The notes under the pieces: generated by a model | The model's input: the letters and a program-made list of their open reading frames with translations, nothing else | What the model was told of the DNA's origin: nothing | Database searches by the model: none | Assembly (NCBI RefSeq): GCF_003335505.1 | Contig: NZ_QPEX01000046.1 | Coordinates: 248,001-312,000 of the forward strand | Origin: Bremerella cremea | GTDB taxonomy: Bacteria; Planctomycetota; Planctomycetia; Pirellulales; Pirellulaceae | DNA: 64,000 nucleotides | Direction of reading: 5' to 3' | Shown here: positions 7,802 to 17,200 of the stretch, piece by piece | Numbering within the stretch: position 1 is the stretch's first letter | Layout: each line of letters opens with the position of its first letter | Position numbers and translations under genes: made by a program

Positions 7802-9725
7802 ATTCAAAATCACCCGCTGGGGGCTACCCCTTGTCGTGGTTTTAGCAGCGTGTGTTTACTGGCTGCCGGGGTGGTCTTCGTATCCCCAGCCAAATCCTGA
7901 GCTGACGCAATTCGTCTCGCATGCCCCCAAGCTGCCTATCGTGTTCACTTCTCGGACTCAGGCCGCCAGCTTGCGTGCTGCGGCCGATTCCGGAGAAGAG
8001 TTCATCTATCCTGGCAAGCGATTGTGGCAAGCCAGCGAAGGCCGACTGCGTCTCCTGACGCCTGCAGGCCAGGTCAGCGAATTGACTTGGGGCAAGCGTT
8101 TACCGGACGGCAGCACGCTAATCGATGTGATGAGTCCCAGCATTTCGCCTGATGGCACCAAGATTGTCTTCGCTGGGCGCAAAGCAGAGCCAGACCCTGG
8201 CCACTTTCGGCTTTATGAAATCGGGCTCGATGGCCAAGGACTCAGGCAACTAACTGGCAATCAAGGCGACCCTGGCTGCACCCAGGTTCCACCGCTGCGT
8301 TATGCTTCCGATGGCAAGACGTTGCTCTCGGACGAGGAACGCCGGAGTATTGATTTTGATGACATCGATCCCACTTACGCACCCGGCGGGCACATTATTT
8401 TTGCCTCGAGCAGGACTCCCGACTTGGGTCGCGGGCACGCAAGGCGCAGTACAACGCTGTGGATCATGAAGGAAGACGGTAGCGAAAAGAAGCCGTTATC
8501 CGCGAATCGGAACAACGATCGCTGGCCCTGGATCGCCGACAATGGCTATGTGATCTTCAGTCTTTGGAGCCGCAACCAAGAAGTGGTTTCCGCTGATAGA
8601 CACGACATCGTTGCCTACCAACCCGGGATGCAACCAACGACACTTCCGACAGATGCTTGGATCGCCGCGCATATCGAACCCAACGCCGATTACTTCGGCA
8701 CGATCCTAAAACTGCGCGAGCCGGTCTGGCGAACTCGCACGCTCATGAACGGCAATTATGCCTTCATGACTCCGCTTGAGAACCAACCGCCACAAGAGTC
8801 AGATCGCCGGCGGCTAACAATTGCTCAAGCAGCTCCTGGCAGTGTTACAAATGCTCCGAGCTCACTTCACAGCGGCGATACGCTTCCGGAATCGTTTACA
8901 GAACTTGTAACGTGGGGCCCGCATCGCGATTCCGAAGGAAAAGAGCTGGAATTGGCCTGCCCAAGTCCATGCCCACCCAACAAGCTCGTCTTCGCCGCCG
9001 CGACCTTCGATGAAGCAGGTCAACGAGATGACCGCCGCTTTGGTTTAGCCATGGCCGACGACCAATGGCCCACCCATGCTAACGGATCGGTCACTGCGAA
9101 AGAAATCAACTTTACCGAGCTATTCAACGATCCGAACTTTGTTGATGCCGAACCAGTGGCAGTCTACCCGCGCGAGATCGACTATCACTACGTATCCCTC
9201 GAACAAAGCAATCATGTGGCAACCATCGAATTAGCTTCCGGCGAATCGGTAACCGGCCCGACTGCCACCGTACGCAACTCCGATATTTTCCGCCAGAATA
9301 ACCAAGATGCACCTGGCCAAACTACCAGATTCACGAGCGCGACAACGCCCACATTTCCGGCACCGCCTGAAGACTTGATTGAAATGATTCGCATCTATGC
9401 TTCGCACCGTGATCGTTTCGATGACCCAGACAATCCCCGGGTGAAAGGAGGCTTGGAGCTTATCCTTGAAACGCCCGTCAAGCAGAGAGCCTTTGAGATC
9501 CGCGTACCGTGCGGAGCCCCAACCGTTCTGGCAGGCTTCGATCATGACGGAAAAGTCGCATTGTGGCCTGGGCATTCCAATGAATCGAGCGAGCAGCGTT
9601 CGCGCTTTCTCGCGTTCGCAGGCGACCACTATAGCGGTGCCCGCCCCGGCTTCACCCACTCCTGCACCGGCTGCCATACCGGTCATAGCGGCACGCCTAC
9701 GCTGCGCCTGCCTGCGCAGCAATAG
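7791..9725 (+). CDS. HzsA-related (hydrazine synthase alpha middle-domain) propeller protein with C-terminal c-type heme site
   Basis: A 644-residue exported protein with an N-terminal hydrophobic segment (about 11-27) and a TolB/beta-propeller-like body carrying repeated patterns such as SPSISPDGTKIVFAG and YAPGGHIIFASSR. It ends with one heme-binding CTGCH (C625, C628, H629). This combination matches proteins annotated as HzsA-related in non-anammox planctomycetes, where hydrazine synthesis is not expected because the other subunits are missing. It overlaps the lipoprotein gene by 11 bp. A redox or envelope role is inferred; the true reaction is unknown. Confidence 0.8.
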   Translation: MPNRFKITRWGLPLVVVLAACVYWLPGWSSYPQPNPELTQFVSHAPKLPIVFTSRTQAASLRAAADSGEEFIYPGKRLWQASEGRLRLLTPAGQVSELTWGKRLPDGSTLIDVMSPSISPDGTKIVFAGRKAEPDPGHFRLYEIGLDGQGLRQLTGNQGDPGCTQVPPLRYASDGKTLLSDEERRSIDFDDIDPTYAPGGHIIFASSRTPDLGRGHARRSTTLWIMKEDGSEKKPLSANRNNDRWPWIADNGYVIFSLWSRNQEVVSADRHDIVAYQPGMQPTTLPTDAWIAAHIEPNADYFGTILKLREPVWRTRTLMNGNYAFMTPLENQPPQESDRRRLTIAQAAPGSVTNAPSSLHSGDTLPESFTELVTWGPHRDSEGKELELACPSPCPPNKLVFAAATFDEAGQRDDRRFGLAMADDQWPTHANGSVTAKEINFTELFNDPNFVDAEPVAVYPREIDYHYVSLEQSNHVATIELASGESVTGPTATVRNSDIFRQNNQDAPGQTTRFTSATTPTFPAPPEDLIEMIRIYASHRDRFDDPDNPRVKGGLELILETPVKQRAFEIRVPCGAPTVLAGFDHDGKVALWPGHSNESSEQRSRFLAFAGDHYSGARPGFTHSCTGCHTGHSGTPTLRLPAQQ

Positions 9726-9745
9726 ACTGCCGTAAAAGAATCCTC

Positions 9746-10465
9746 TTAAGCAACCTGAGGCCACTTCTTGCCGAGGGCTTTTTTCTGGTGCTCGGTTAGC
9801 TCTTTGATGCCGGACTTGGCGAGTTTTAGTAGCTTGCCAAGTTCGTCTTCGCTGAAGGTGGCTTCTTCGCCGGTTCCTTGGATCTCGATGAACTTACCGC
9901 TACCGGTCATCACCACGTTCATATCGACCGTCGCGGCAAAGTCTTCGACGTAGTCCAGGTCCAAGACAGGCGATCCGTTGACAATGCCAACGCTGATTGC
10001 GGCCAGGCTGTCTTTAAAGATCGAGCGTTTGGGGTCCGGCAGTTCGATGGTGTTGATCGCGTCGACCAACGCCACAAACGCACCGGTAATGCTGGCCGTA
10101 CGCGTGCCACCGTCGGCATCTAGCACATCGCAGTCGACCGTGATCATCTGTTCGCCCAACGCTTCCAAATCGACTACCGCCCGCAGGCTGCGGCCAATCA
10201 GCCGCTGAATCTCAGTCGTGCGGCCATCCACCTTCCGCGACTTCCGCGTGGGCGTGCTGCCGGGCAGCATGTTGTACTCGGCCGTAACCCAGCCTTTTTC
10301 GCTTCCTTTAAGCCACGGCGGCACAGACGATTCGACGCTGGCCGTACACAACACGGTGGTGGTGCCTGCTTGAATCAGCACACTTCCAGCAGCGTTCTTG
10401 GTGTAGCGGCGTTTGATCTTCAAAGGACGAAGCTGTGCCGCAGTGCGACCATCGTGACGTGCCAT
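9746..10465 (-). CDS. rph: Ribonuclease PH
   Basis: A 239-residue RNase PH, the phosphorolytic 3'-5' exoribonuclease that trims the 3' end of tRNA precursors. The family opening MARHDGR, then RxxLRP-like and TTTVLCTASVE segments, the RSLRAVVD stretch and the DADGGTRTASITG signature are all present, and the length is typical. ATG 10465 was chosen over an upstream in-frame start at 10570 because it matches the conserved N terminus and follows AAGGAA. It lies downstream of the argBDF operon but beyond that operon's terminator, so it probably has its own promoter. Confidence 0.95.
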   Translation of the reverse strand: MARHDGRTAAQLRPLKIKRRYTKNAAGSVLIQAGTTTVLCTASVESSVPPWLKGSEKGWVTAEYNMLPGSTPTRKSRKVDGRTTEIQRLIGRSLRAVVDLEALGEQMITVDCDVLDADGGTRTASITGAFVALVDAINTIELPDPKRSIFKDSLAAISVGIVNGSPVLDLDYVEDFAATVDMNVVMTGSGKFIEIQGTGEEATFSEDELGKLLKLAKSGIKELTEHQKKALGKKWPQVA

Positions 10466-10541
10466 GAGGGTTCCTTGGTGTGGAATCGAAGTTGTGAGTG
10501 AGAGAGCAGAGACCTTGCCACAGAGATCAAAAGGCTTGTCG

Positions 10542-10587
10542 GTCGAAAAAAATTCGTGTGCCCCGGGCAAGATGCCCGGGGCACACG
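10542..10587 (-). terminator. Rho-independent terminator of argBDF operon
   Basis: A perfect 15-bp stem pairs 10555-10569 with 10573-10587 around a three-base loop (AGA). On the minus strand it is followed directly by AA and an uninterrupted run of T. It lies about 70 bp after the argF stop codon. Confidence 0.9.
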
Positions 10588-10656
10588 ATGTTGATTTATG
10601 CCATATCCGGTATGTGGCAACTCCCTCTCTGCCCTCTTGGTAGGAAAAGAGTGTAT

Positions 10657-11592
10657 TTATCCTACCGAGATCTTATCGACCGCTTCGGTTAGCAGCCAGA
10701 CGAGCAAACCCTTTTGGGCGTGCATGCGGTTGCCGGCCTGTTCGACAATGCGGCTAGTCGGGCAGTCCATCACTTCGTCGGTCACTTCCTGGCCCCGCTT
10801 GGCTGGCAAGCAGTGCAAGAAGATGGCCCCTTTCTCAGCGGCACGCATCAACTTGCCGTTCACCTGGAAATCGGCGAAGTCCGCTTCGCGTTTGGCTTGC
10901 TCTGCTTCCTGTCCCATGCTGGCCCAGACGTCGGTATAAATTGCACACGCGCCGCTGACCGCTTCGACAGGGTCGCTGGTTTGCTCGATCTTGGCCCCAG
11001 GGGCATGCTTCTCGATTCGTGCGAGGAACTCAGGTTCAATCTCGTAACCCTTTGGTGCCGCAATCGAAAACGTCATGCCTGTTTTGGCACATGCCAACGC
11101 CAAGCTGCGCGAAACGTTGTTGCCATCGCCTATGAAGGTCAGCTTCTTGCCGGCCAGCGTGCCAAACTCTTCCTCGATGGTCATCAAATCGGCCAGTGCT
11201 TGGCAGGGGTGGCACAAGTCGGTCAGACCGTTGATGATCACACTGCTGGCATACTTGGCCAACGTTTCGACCTTTTCGTGCGACTTGGCCCGGCAGACAA
11301 TCACGTCTAGATATTGGCCAATCACGCGGCTGAAATCTTGCGGCGCTTCGCGTTTGCCCCAGCCAACGTCTTCCCCCAGAAACAGGCTGCTGCCGCCTAG
11401 CTGGGCCATCCCCGCTTCAAAGCTCACTCGTGTTCGCAGCGAAGGTTTCTCAAACAACAGCCCAGCCACTTTGCCTTGCAAGATAGGCTCGCGGACGTCC
11501 GATTTCAAACGAGCTTTGAGTTGATTGGCAAGTTCGAAGATTCGCTTTAGTTCGTCATCGGAAACGTCAAATAGGCTCAAGAAATGTCGCAT
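10657..11592 (-). CDS. argF: Ornithine carbamoyltransferase
   Basis: A 311-residue enzyme that joins carbamoyl phosphate and ornithine to give citrulline. The carbamoyl-phosphate motif SLRTR, the HPCQALADL segment and the ornithine-side HCLPAKRG loop are all intact, and the length is normal for a bacterial ArgF. It is the last gene of argB-argD-argF: the gap to argD is 58 bp and a strong terminator follows. The carbamoyl phosphate would come from CarB encoded at 38-41 kb. Confidence 0.96.
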   Translation of the reverse strand: MRHFLSLFDVSDDELKRIFELANQLKARLKSDVREPILQGKVAGLLFEKPSLRTRVSFEAGMAQLGGSSLFLGEDVGWGKREAPQDFSRVIGQYLDVIVCRAKSHEKVETLAKYASSVIINGLTDLCHPCQALADLMTIEEEFGTLAGKKLTFIGDGNNVSRSLALACAKTGMTFSIAAPKGYEIEPEFLARIEKHAPGAKIEQTSDPVEAVSGACAIYTDVWASMGQEAEQAKREADFADFQVNGKLMRAAEKGAIFLHCLPAKRGQEVTDEVMDCPTSRIVEQAGNRMHAQKGLLVWLLTEAVDKISVG

Positions 11593-11650
11593 GGAAACGA
11601 TCTCACGAATGGAATGACGGGCGCGTTGGCCCTTTGAGGATAAGGGGAGG

Positions 11651-12880
11651 TTACTCTGCCGAAGTTGGCAGATTTTTCAGCACGTCGGCCAGGATGTCGC
11701 ACCCGTGGTGGACCTCTTCCTCGCTGATGTTCATCGCCGGAAGAAGGCGAATCACACGACCTTGAGTGCAGTTGATGAGAAGGTGTTTTTCGAGACAGGC
11801 TTTTACCACGGGAGCTCCTTCAACGGAAAGCTCTAGACCGATCATCAAACCAGCGATGCGTACGTCCTGAATCAGATCGCATTCTTCTTTCAGGGCGTTC
11901 AGCCGCTCGCGGAAGATTTCGCTGACGACCTTGGCCTTTTCTAGCAGGCCATCTCGTTCGATCTGCTCGATCGCGGCGATCCCGGCTCGGGCGGCAATGG
12001 GGTTGCCACCAAAGGTTGCAGCATGCATGCCAGGCTTCATGCTGGCGGCAATCTCAGGCGTTGTCAGCAACGCCCCGCCAGCGATTCCACCGCAGAGGCT
12101 TTTGGCCAACGTCATAATATCAGGCTGAACACCAAAGTGCTGGTAACCGAACCATTCGCCTGTTCGACCGCAACCGGTTTGCACTTCGTCGAAGATCAAC
12201 AACAAGTTGTTCTCGTCGGCGATCTTGCGCAGCCCAGCCAGAAAACCTTCGGGCGGCAGCTTCACGCCACCTTCCCCTTGGATTGGCTCGATCATGATCG
12301 CACAGGTATGCTCATCCACCAAATCGCGCACCGCTTCTAAATCGCCGTGCGGGGCATAGGTGAAGCCAGCCATCATCGGGCCAATCCCCAGGTGATACTT
12401 GGGCTGAGCGGTGGCGGTCACGGCTCCATAGGTTCGCCCATGAAAACCACCCAAGAAAGTGATGATCTTGTACTTTTCGTCCGGCGTGTGCAGCCGAGCC
12501 AGCTTGATAGCGGCTTCGTTTGCTTCGGCACCGCTGTTGCAAAAGAACGCTTGACCACCAAAACTTCGATCGGAAAGCAGCTTAGCCCACTGTCCCTGGA
12601 CATCCATGTGCCACGAGTTGGGCACATGAATCAGCTTGGCTACTTGATCCTGCACGGCCTGCACGACCATCTCGGGGCAATGCCCCAGCAGGTTGCAGCC
12701 CCAGCCAGGAAACAAGTCGAGATACTCGTTTCCTTCCGCATCCCAGATTTTCGAACCTTCACCGCGAACCAGATTCACCGGGTAACGAATGTAGTTAGGG
12801 ACAACGTACTTTTGAAAAAGCTGGACGGTGTCCGCAGAGCTGAGTTGCTCTTGTCCGGCGGAAGCATCAGTCGTCGACAT
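11651..12880 (-). CDS. argD: Acetylornithine aminotransferase
   Basis: A 409-residue class III PLP aminotransferase that converts N-acetylglutamate semialdehyde to N-acetylornithine with glutamate as amino donor. The signature FDEVQTGCGRTG and the PLP-lysine segment MTLAKSLCGG are clear. ATG 12880 was chosen over a start at 12925 because it is preceded by TAGGAGA. Its place between argB and argF supports the arginine role over other class III transaminases such as 4-aminobutyrate aminotransferase. The gap to argB is 87 bp. Confidence 0.95.
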   Translation of the reverse strand: MSTTDASAGQEQLSSADTVQLFQKYVVPNYIRYPVNLVRGEGSKIWDAEGNEYLDLFPGWGCNLLGHCPEMVVQAVQDQVAKLIHVPNSWHMDVQGQWAKLLSDRSFGGQAFFCNSGAEANEAAIKLARLHTPDEKYKIITFLGGFHGRTYGAVTATAQPKYHLGIGPMMAGFTYAPHGDLEAVRDLVDEHTCAIMIEPIQGEGGVKLPPEGFLAGLRKIADENNLLLIFDEVQTGCGRTGEWFGYQHFGVQPDIMTLAKSLCGGIAGGALLTTPEIAASMKPGMHAATFGGNPIAARAGIAAIEQIERDGLLEKAKVVSEIFRERLNALKEECDLIQDVRIAGLMIGLELSVEGAPVVKACLEKHLLINCTQGRVIRLLPAMNISEEEVHHGCDILADVLKNLPTSAE

Positions 12881-12967
12881 CGCACGTTCTCCTAAACCAC
12901 TTCTTTCCCGGAATGAGAAAGTCAAAGGACAGCAGCAACCAGGGCGAAGGTTCGCGGGGAATTTCGC

Positions 12968-13846
12968 TTAAAGCACGATTTCCGTTCCCACCCCGGTATT
13001 GGTGTAAATTTCCAAAAGTAACGAGTGACGCAAGCGGCCATCGATGATGTGGATCTTGCTGACACCACGCTCGAGCGTTTCCAGACACGCTTCCACTTTG
13101 GGAATCATGCCGGAAGCGATTTGGCCGGTCTTGATCATCTCGCGGGCTTTTTCGCGGTTCAATGAATGAACCAGCGTGTTGGGGTCGTCCTTGTCGAGGC
13201 GAACACCATTAACGTCGGACAAAAAGACCAGCTTCTCTGCTCCCAGCGCCTCGGCCACGGCATTGGCGGCGGTGTCGGCGTTGACATTTAGCTTTTGCTC
13301 GGTCGCTTTGTCGATGCACATGCTGGGGATGATCGGCACCTGACCGGCATAGCACAGGTTTTCGATCGTGGCACGATCGACTTCCGTTACGGTGCCCACG
13401 TGCCCCAGGTCGATCTCTTCGCCGTTTTCGCCAGGCAAGGTCATGCGTTCGCCAAACAGCACACACTGGGGATCGAGATTCAAGCTCATCGCGCGGCCGC
13501 CAATGTCTTCGATCTCTTGCGTGATGTGGCGACACACTTTACCGGCCAAAACTTCCTCGACGATCTTCAAGGTCGCATCGTCCGTATAACGGCGACCTTG
13601 GATGAAGTGAGGTTCGATCTTGGCTTCGGCCATGGCGCGACTGATTGCAGCACCCCCACCATGAATAACGACCGGACGCATGCCGACCGTTTCCATGAAG
13701 ACAATATCAATCAGGCAGTGGCGCAGCGCGTCTGGATTTTCCATGACGCTTCCGCCCAACTTGATGACCGTAACTTTATTGCGGAAGCGGCGGATCCATC
13801 CCAAGGCTTCGATCAGGACGTCCGCTTTTTCAATGGCATCTCTCAA
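12968..13846 (-). CDS. argB: Acetylglutamate kinase
   Basis: The kinase that phosphorylates N-acetylglutamate, usually the controlled step of arginine synthesis. KLGGSVM, VVIHGGGAAIS and the C-terminal GMIPKVEA segment are diagnostic. The reading frame extends up to an ATG at 14035 (355 residues), but those extra 63 residues look unlike the family and lack a ribosome site. The TTG at 13846, behind a GAGAGAG stretch, gives 292 residues beginning LRDAIEKADVL, the usual planctomycete start. First gene of argB-argD-argF. The start choice is less certain than the function. Confidence 0.9.
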   Translation of the reverse strand: MRDAIEKADVLIEALGWIRRFRNKVTVIKLGGSVMENPDALRHCLIDIVFMETVGMRPVVIHGGGAAISRAMAEAKIEPHFIQGRRYTDDATLKIVEEVLAGKVCRHITQEIEDIGGRAMSLNLDPQCVLFGERMTLPGENGEEIDLGHVGTVTEVDRATIENLCYAGQVPIIPSMCIDKATEQKLNVNADTAANAVAEALGAEKLVFLSDVNGVRLDKDDPNTLVHSLNREKAREMIKTGQIASGMIPKVEACLETLERGVSKIHIIDGRLRHSLLLEIYTNTGVGTEIVL

Positions 13847-14688
13847 TGATTGCTCTCTCTCGCTGGAGCGAACTCCACAGGGGCGTACCAGGACGAACCT
13901 TCGGGGCAACTGCGGAAGCGACTCGAACTGAAAAACCCTAGTCGAGGGCCCAAGGTCCAGGAAAACCCAACATTTTACGGTTCGGCAAATCTGTCTGTCA
14001 ACGCAAAAGCCGCTCCGATTTCGACTTAAAGCCATAGTAGATGAAGAGCTGGTTAAAGATTGATCTACGGGATAAAGAAGAACGAAGCTTCACCACAGAT
14101 CGAACATCGCTGCCAATGCAATCGCAGGAGATACAAACGCGCACTGCAGAATCACCAGAGCTTCTAACTCGCACTAACTGTCCTCAGGGCGATCTGGCTG
14201 CCGGAAAGCCGCAATCTCCCTTAATCACCACCGAGATCATGCCTTTTTCATCAAGCCTGAGCGTTTGCGGGCACAACTACAGAGCCTTCCCCTCGCTTTG
14301 CAATCGGACGCCACCTTTCCTGAGGCCGTTTCCTTGCCAGGAAGCATGATGAAACAATTTCAGTAACCTCTTTCCCATTAGAGGCTTACGCTTCGACATC
14401 AAACCGAAATCCTGCAACAAGTTCTCTCGACAGCAAATCACCTAGAATGCCCATTTGCCTAATCCTGATCACCTATCTCAGACAATGTTCGACTGGAGAT
14501 GGAAACGAGAAAGACCGGTTGAAGGGATCATTTATCGGCGGAAACCAGCAGAGTCCCCCTCGATTGCTTCCAATTCTGTCAGGTGTCGTAGCAACGTAGT
14601 AAAATTAGAAGAGATGATGAGGCAAAACTTCGCTACCTTTACGAACTTGGCCTGAAATCATCGCCCACCATCACTAGGCGTTAGTCCG
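13847..14688. other. Long gap between argB and the SelL-like gene
   Basis: About 840 bp (650 bp if argB starts at the distant ATG) between divergent genes. It should hold both promoters. Small open frames here (for example 14041-14349) have no ribosome site or recognisable composition and are not called as genes. No tRNA, clear terminator or mobile element was seen. Confidence 0.5.
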
Positions 14689-15246
14689 ATGCACGAATAC
14701 TATCCTGCCGCGCCCGCCCCAAAAGGAGAGCTAGTTGCCGCAGATGGGCAGAAGGTAACGGTCGCCCAGCTCTATCGATTTCGGCCTGTCTTGCTGCAAT
14801 TCTCTCGCCACATGGGCTGTGTCTTCTGCATTGATCACGCCAAACAGCTTCTCAAGCATTACGAGATGCTCAAGCGACACGGACTTGATGTTGCCTTAGT
14901 GATTATGGGAGGTGCTCCAGAAGCCCAAGAGTTTCGCGATCGCTTAAAACTCACCTACCCTGTTTATGGCGACCCCGATCAAATCGTTTACCGCGCGTTC
15001 AATGTCCCCCGAGGCAACGTCTGGCAAGTTGCCGGGCCGCAGCTCTGGTGGGAAGGGCTAAAGGCCCTCTCACGCAGCGGTATGGGGTGTCCTCGGGGCG
15101 ATCTCATGCAATTAGGCGGCAGCTACTTGATCGATACCAACGGCCAAATCGTGTGGTCGTTCCGCCCTGCCTCTTCGGTCGATTTCCCTAACATCGATGA
15201 AATCGTCGTTGCCGCCGATACGCTTTCACCGATTGCCGATGCCTAG
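14689..15246 (+). CDS. SelL-like / AhpC-TSA_2 thioredoxin-fold redox protein
   Basis: A 185-residue thioredoxin-fold protein of the peroxiredoxin-like 2 group (AhpC/TSA_2). The redox motif is HMGCVFC (C44, C47). In the related selenoprotein L family this is a UxxU or CxxC diselenide/disulfide pair; here both positions are ordinary cysteines. Other family marks are LLQFSRHMGC and YPVYGDPD. There is no signal peptide, so it is cytoplasmic. It likely reduces peroxides or disulfides, but the partner is unknown. It stands alone ahead of a MATE exporter on the same strand. Confidence 0.8.
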   Translation: MHEYYPAAPAPKGELVAADGQKVTVAQLYRFRPVLLQFSRHMGCVFCIDHAKQLLKHYEMLKRHGLDVALVIMGGAPEAQEFRDRLKLTYPVYGDPDQIVYRAFNVPRGNVWQVAGPQLWWEGLKALSRSGMGCPRGDLMQLGGSYLIDTNGQIVWSFRPASSVDFPNIDEIVVAADTLSPIADA

Positions 15247-15379
15247 GCAGCATTCGCTTCCTCTCGAAGCGGAGCAAGTTTCCGGCCCCTCTGTAGCCAA
15301 CCCCACACCCAACTTCTCGCTTCTCGGTTTATAATCCAGCGTTTTCCATCTTGCGCCCATTCGTACGAAAGCCCCTTGC

Positions 15380-16828
15380 ATGTCCACGACGCAGGCCAAA
15401 AAGACTGCGCCACGAGCATCCATCACGTCAAAAGGGGACCTGCGCGCCGTGATGACGATCGCAGCGCCCTCGTTAGCCGAGCAGTTTTTAGAATTCTGTG
15501 TCGGCATGGTCGATACTTGGCTGGCAGGAAACGTCTTATCGGAAGCGAACTCTGTTCCGGCGATGGCGGCCGTCAGTTTAATGGCGTATAGCTGCTGGAT
15601 GATCTTCGTCATTTGTGCCTCGGTTGGCATCGGGGCGACTGCTGTTGTGGCCCGTCGTATTGGCGCCGACAACTGGGAAGAAGCGGAACTCGCAACCGAA
15701 CAAGCAATTGCCCTTGGCTTGTTCTTTTCAGTGATCACCACCGTCGCCTTTTGGTTTCTAGCCCCCAACTATATCGGCGCCATGCAGTTGCACGGGGAAG
15801 CGTATGACATGGCGCTCGAGTATCTCTACATTCTGATTCCGGCCATTCCGGGCTTCATGATGATTGCCGTCACGACTGCCTGTTTGCATGGCGCCGGCGA
15901 TACGGTCACCGGGCTGCTTGTGATGACGGTCGTCAACGTGCTGAACATCAGCATCAGCGCCGCGCTGGCGATAGGCTGGGGACCCATTCCTCAACTCGGT
16001 TGGAGCGGCATTGCGATCGGCACTTCGGTCTCACACCTTGTCGGTGGACTGTTGCTACTAGCGATCTTGTTTCATGGCCGCTCCCATTTGAAGGTGCGTT
16101 GGCGCGGGATGTGGCCCAATTTCCCACTGATGAAACGATTGCTTAGCATTGGCTTGCCAGGCGGAGCAAACGATGCCATGGTGTTGGTTTGCCATCTTTG
16201 GTACCTGAGCATCATCAACAGCCTGGGCACAACGCAAGCTGCGGCGCATGGGCTGGCTTTACGAATTGAATCGCCAGGCTACCTTTCCGCATGGGCTTTT
16301 TCCGTTGCGGCGTCTGCACTCACCGGACAACATCTTGGGGCGAAGAATCCCCAACGGGCGAAACGAGCCACGCTTGTTTCGCTGACGATCTGCGTGACGA
16401 TGCTCTCAGCTTACGCGATGATTGTGGCAACCCAAGGCCCATGGCTGGCCGGATTCTTCCTGGGCTTTCCGAGCGAAACGGCCGAGTCCTTTGCCACTGG
16501 GCAAGCGGTCGTCAAGATCGTTGGCATCATGGCTTTGTGCTTGCCATTTCTGGCGATGTTCTCGGTTATCAATGGAGCCTTGCGCGGAGCCGGAGACACG
16601 ACCTGGCCGCTGCTTATCACGATCATCGGCTTCCTCTTGATTCGTGTCCCGTTCGCCTACTGGCTATCGTGGAAAGAGTTCACCATCCCTGGCACCAACT
16701 ACATCTTGCCAGGCATGAACTGGGGACTCACCGGCGCGTGGCTGGCGATGCTGATCGACACGCTGGTCCGCGCAGCACTTATCTTGGGCCGATACTGGCA
16801 CGGAGCTTGGAAGCGGATTGAGGTTTGA
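15380..16828 (+). CDS. MATE family multidrug/toxin exporter
   Basis: A 482-residue integral membrane protein with about twelve hydrophobic helices in two similar halves, the layout of MATE antiporters that expel cationic compounds using sodium or protons. Family features include SLAEQFLEFCVGMVDTWLAG in the first helix pair and the repeated GAGDT motif (HGAGDTVTG and RGAGDTTWP). The N terminus has a short basic extension (residues 1-30). The substrate is unknown. It is downstream of the SelL-like gene by 133 bp and followed by the toxin-antitoxin pair. Confidence 0.93.
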   Translation: MSTTQAKKTAPRASITSKGDLRAVMTIAAPSLAEQFLEFCVGMVDTWLAGNVLSEANSVPAMAAVSLMAYSCWMIFVICASVGIGATAVVARRIGADNWEEAELATEQAIALGLFFSVITTVAFWFLAPNYIGAMQLHGEAYDMALEYLYILIPAIPGFMMIAVTTACLHGAGDTVTGLLVMTVVNVLNISISAALAIGWGPIPQLGWSGIAIGTSVSHLVGGLLLLAILFHGRSHLKVRWRGMWPNFPLMKRLLSIGLPGGANDAMVLVCHLWYLSIINSLGTTQAAAHGLALRIESPGYLSAWAFSVAASALTGQHLGAKNPQRAKRATLVSLTICVTMLSAYAMIVATQGPWLAGFFLGFPSETAESFATGQAVVKIVGIMALCLPFLAMFSVINGALRGAGDTTWPLLITIIGFLLIRVPFAYWLSWKEFTIPGTNYILPGMNWGLTGAWLAMLIDTLVRAALILGRYWHGAWKRIEV

Positions 16829-16922
16829 CTGCCTTTTGAATTCACTTGCTTCCCTTAGCCGCACGTAGATAATTAAAGCAATGCGTTGTCATCACTCGAA
16901 ACACCCTTTCGGATCTTAGAGC

Positions 16923-17153
16923 ATGCAGATCGAGCTTTCACATGACCACCAAGAGTTTTTGGAACACCTTGTGTCCGAAGGTAGATACCCATCCATCAAT
17001 CAAGCAATGATTGATGCGATAAATCTTCTCGAACGCAGAGAAGCACTTCGCCTGGAAGTTCAAAAGGGCGTTGATGATGCTGATGCCGGTAGACTACGGC
17101 CTGTGGATGAGGTGATTTCTGAAATCCGAGCCCGACATGAATTAGGTGAATAA
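16923..17153 (+). CDS. ParD-like antitoxin
   Basis: A 76-residue protein with a ribbon-helix-helix-like N terminus (MQIELSHDHQEFLEHLVSEG, then YPSINQAMIDAI) and a charged C-terminal tail, the design of ParD/CopG-type antitoxins. The N terminus would bind its own promoter and the tail would neutralise the toxin. It lies 47 bp ahead of a ParE-like toxin gene on the same strand. Confidence 0.85.
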   Translation: MQIELSHDHQEFLEHLVSEGRYPSINQAMIDAINLLERREALRLEVQKGVDDADAGRLRPVDEVISEIRARHELGE

Positions 17154-17200
17154 AAAAGCGAAACACGTAACGGCACCTGACTCTTGCCGATCGCTACTCA

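Noticed and set aside
7791..9725. Evidence for anammox hydrazine synthesis
   Set aside because: Only an HzsA-related protein with one heme site is present. No HzsB, HzsC or hydrazine dehydrogenase is seen, and such relatives occur in non-anammox planctomycetes.
13847..14035. N-terminal extension of ArgB
   Set aside because: An ATG exists at 14035, but the 63 residues do not resemble the family and no ribosome site precedes it.
14041..14349. 102-residue open frame between argB and the SelL-like gene
   Set aside because: No ribosome site, uneven composition and no recognisable motif; probably chance.
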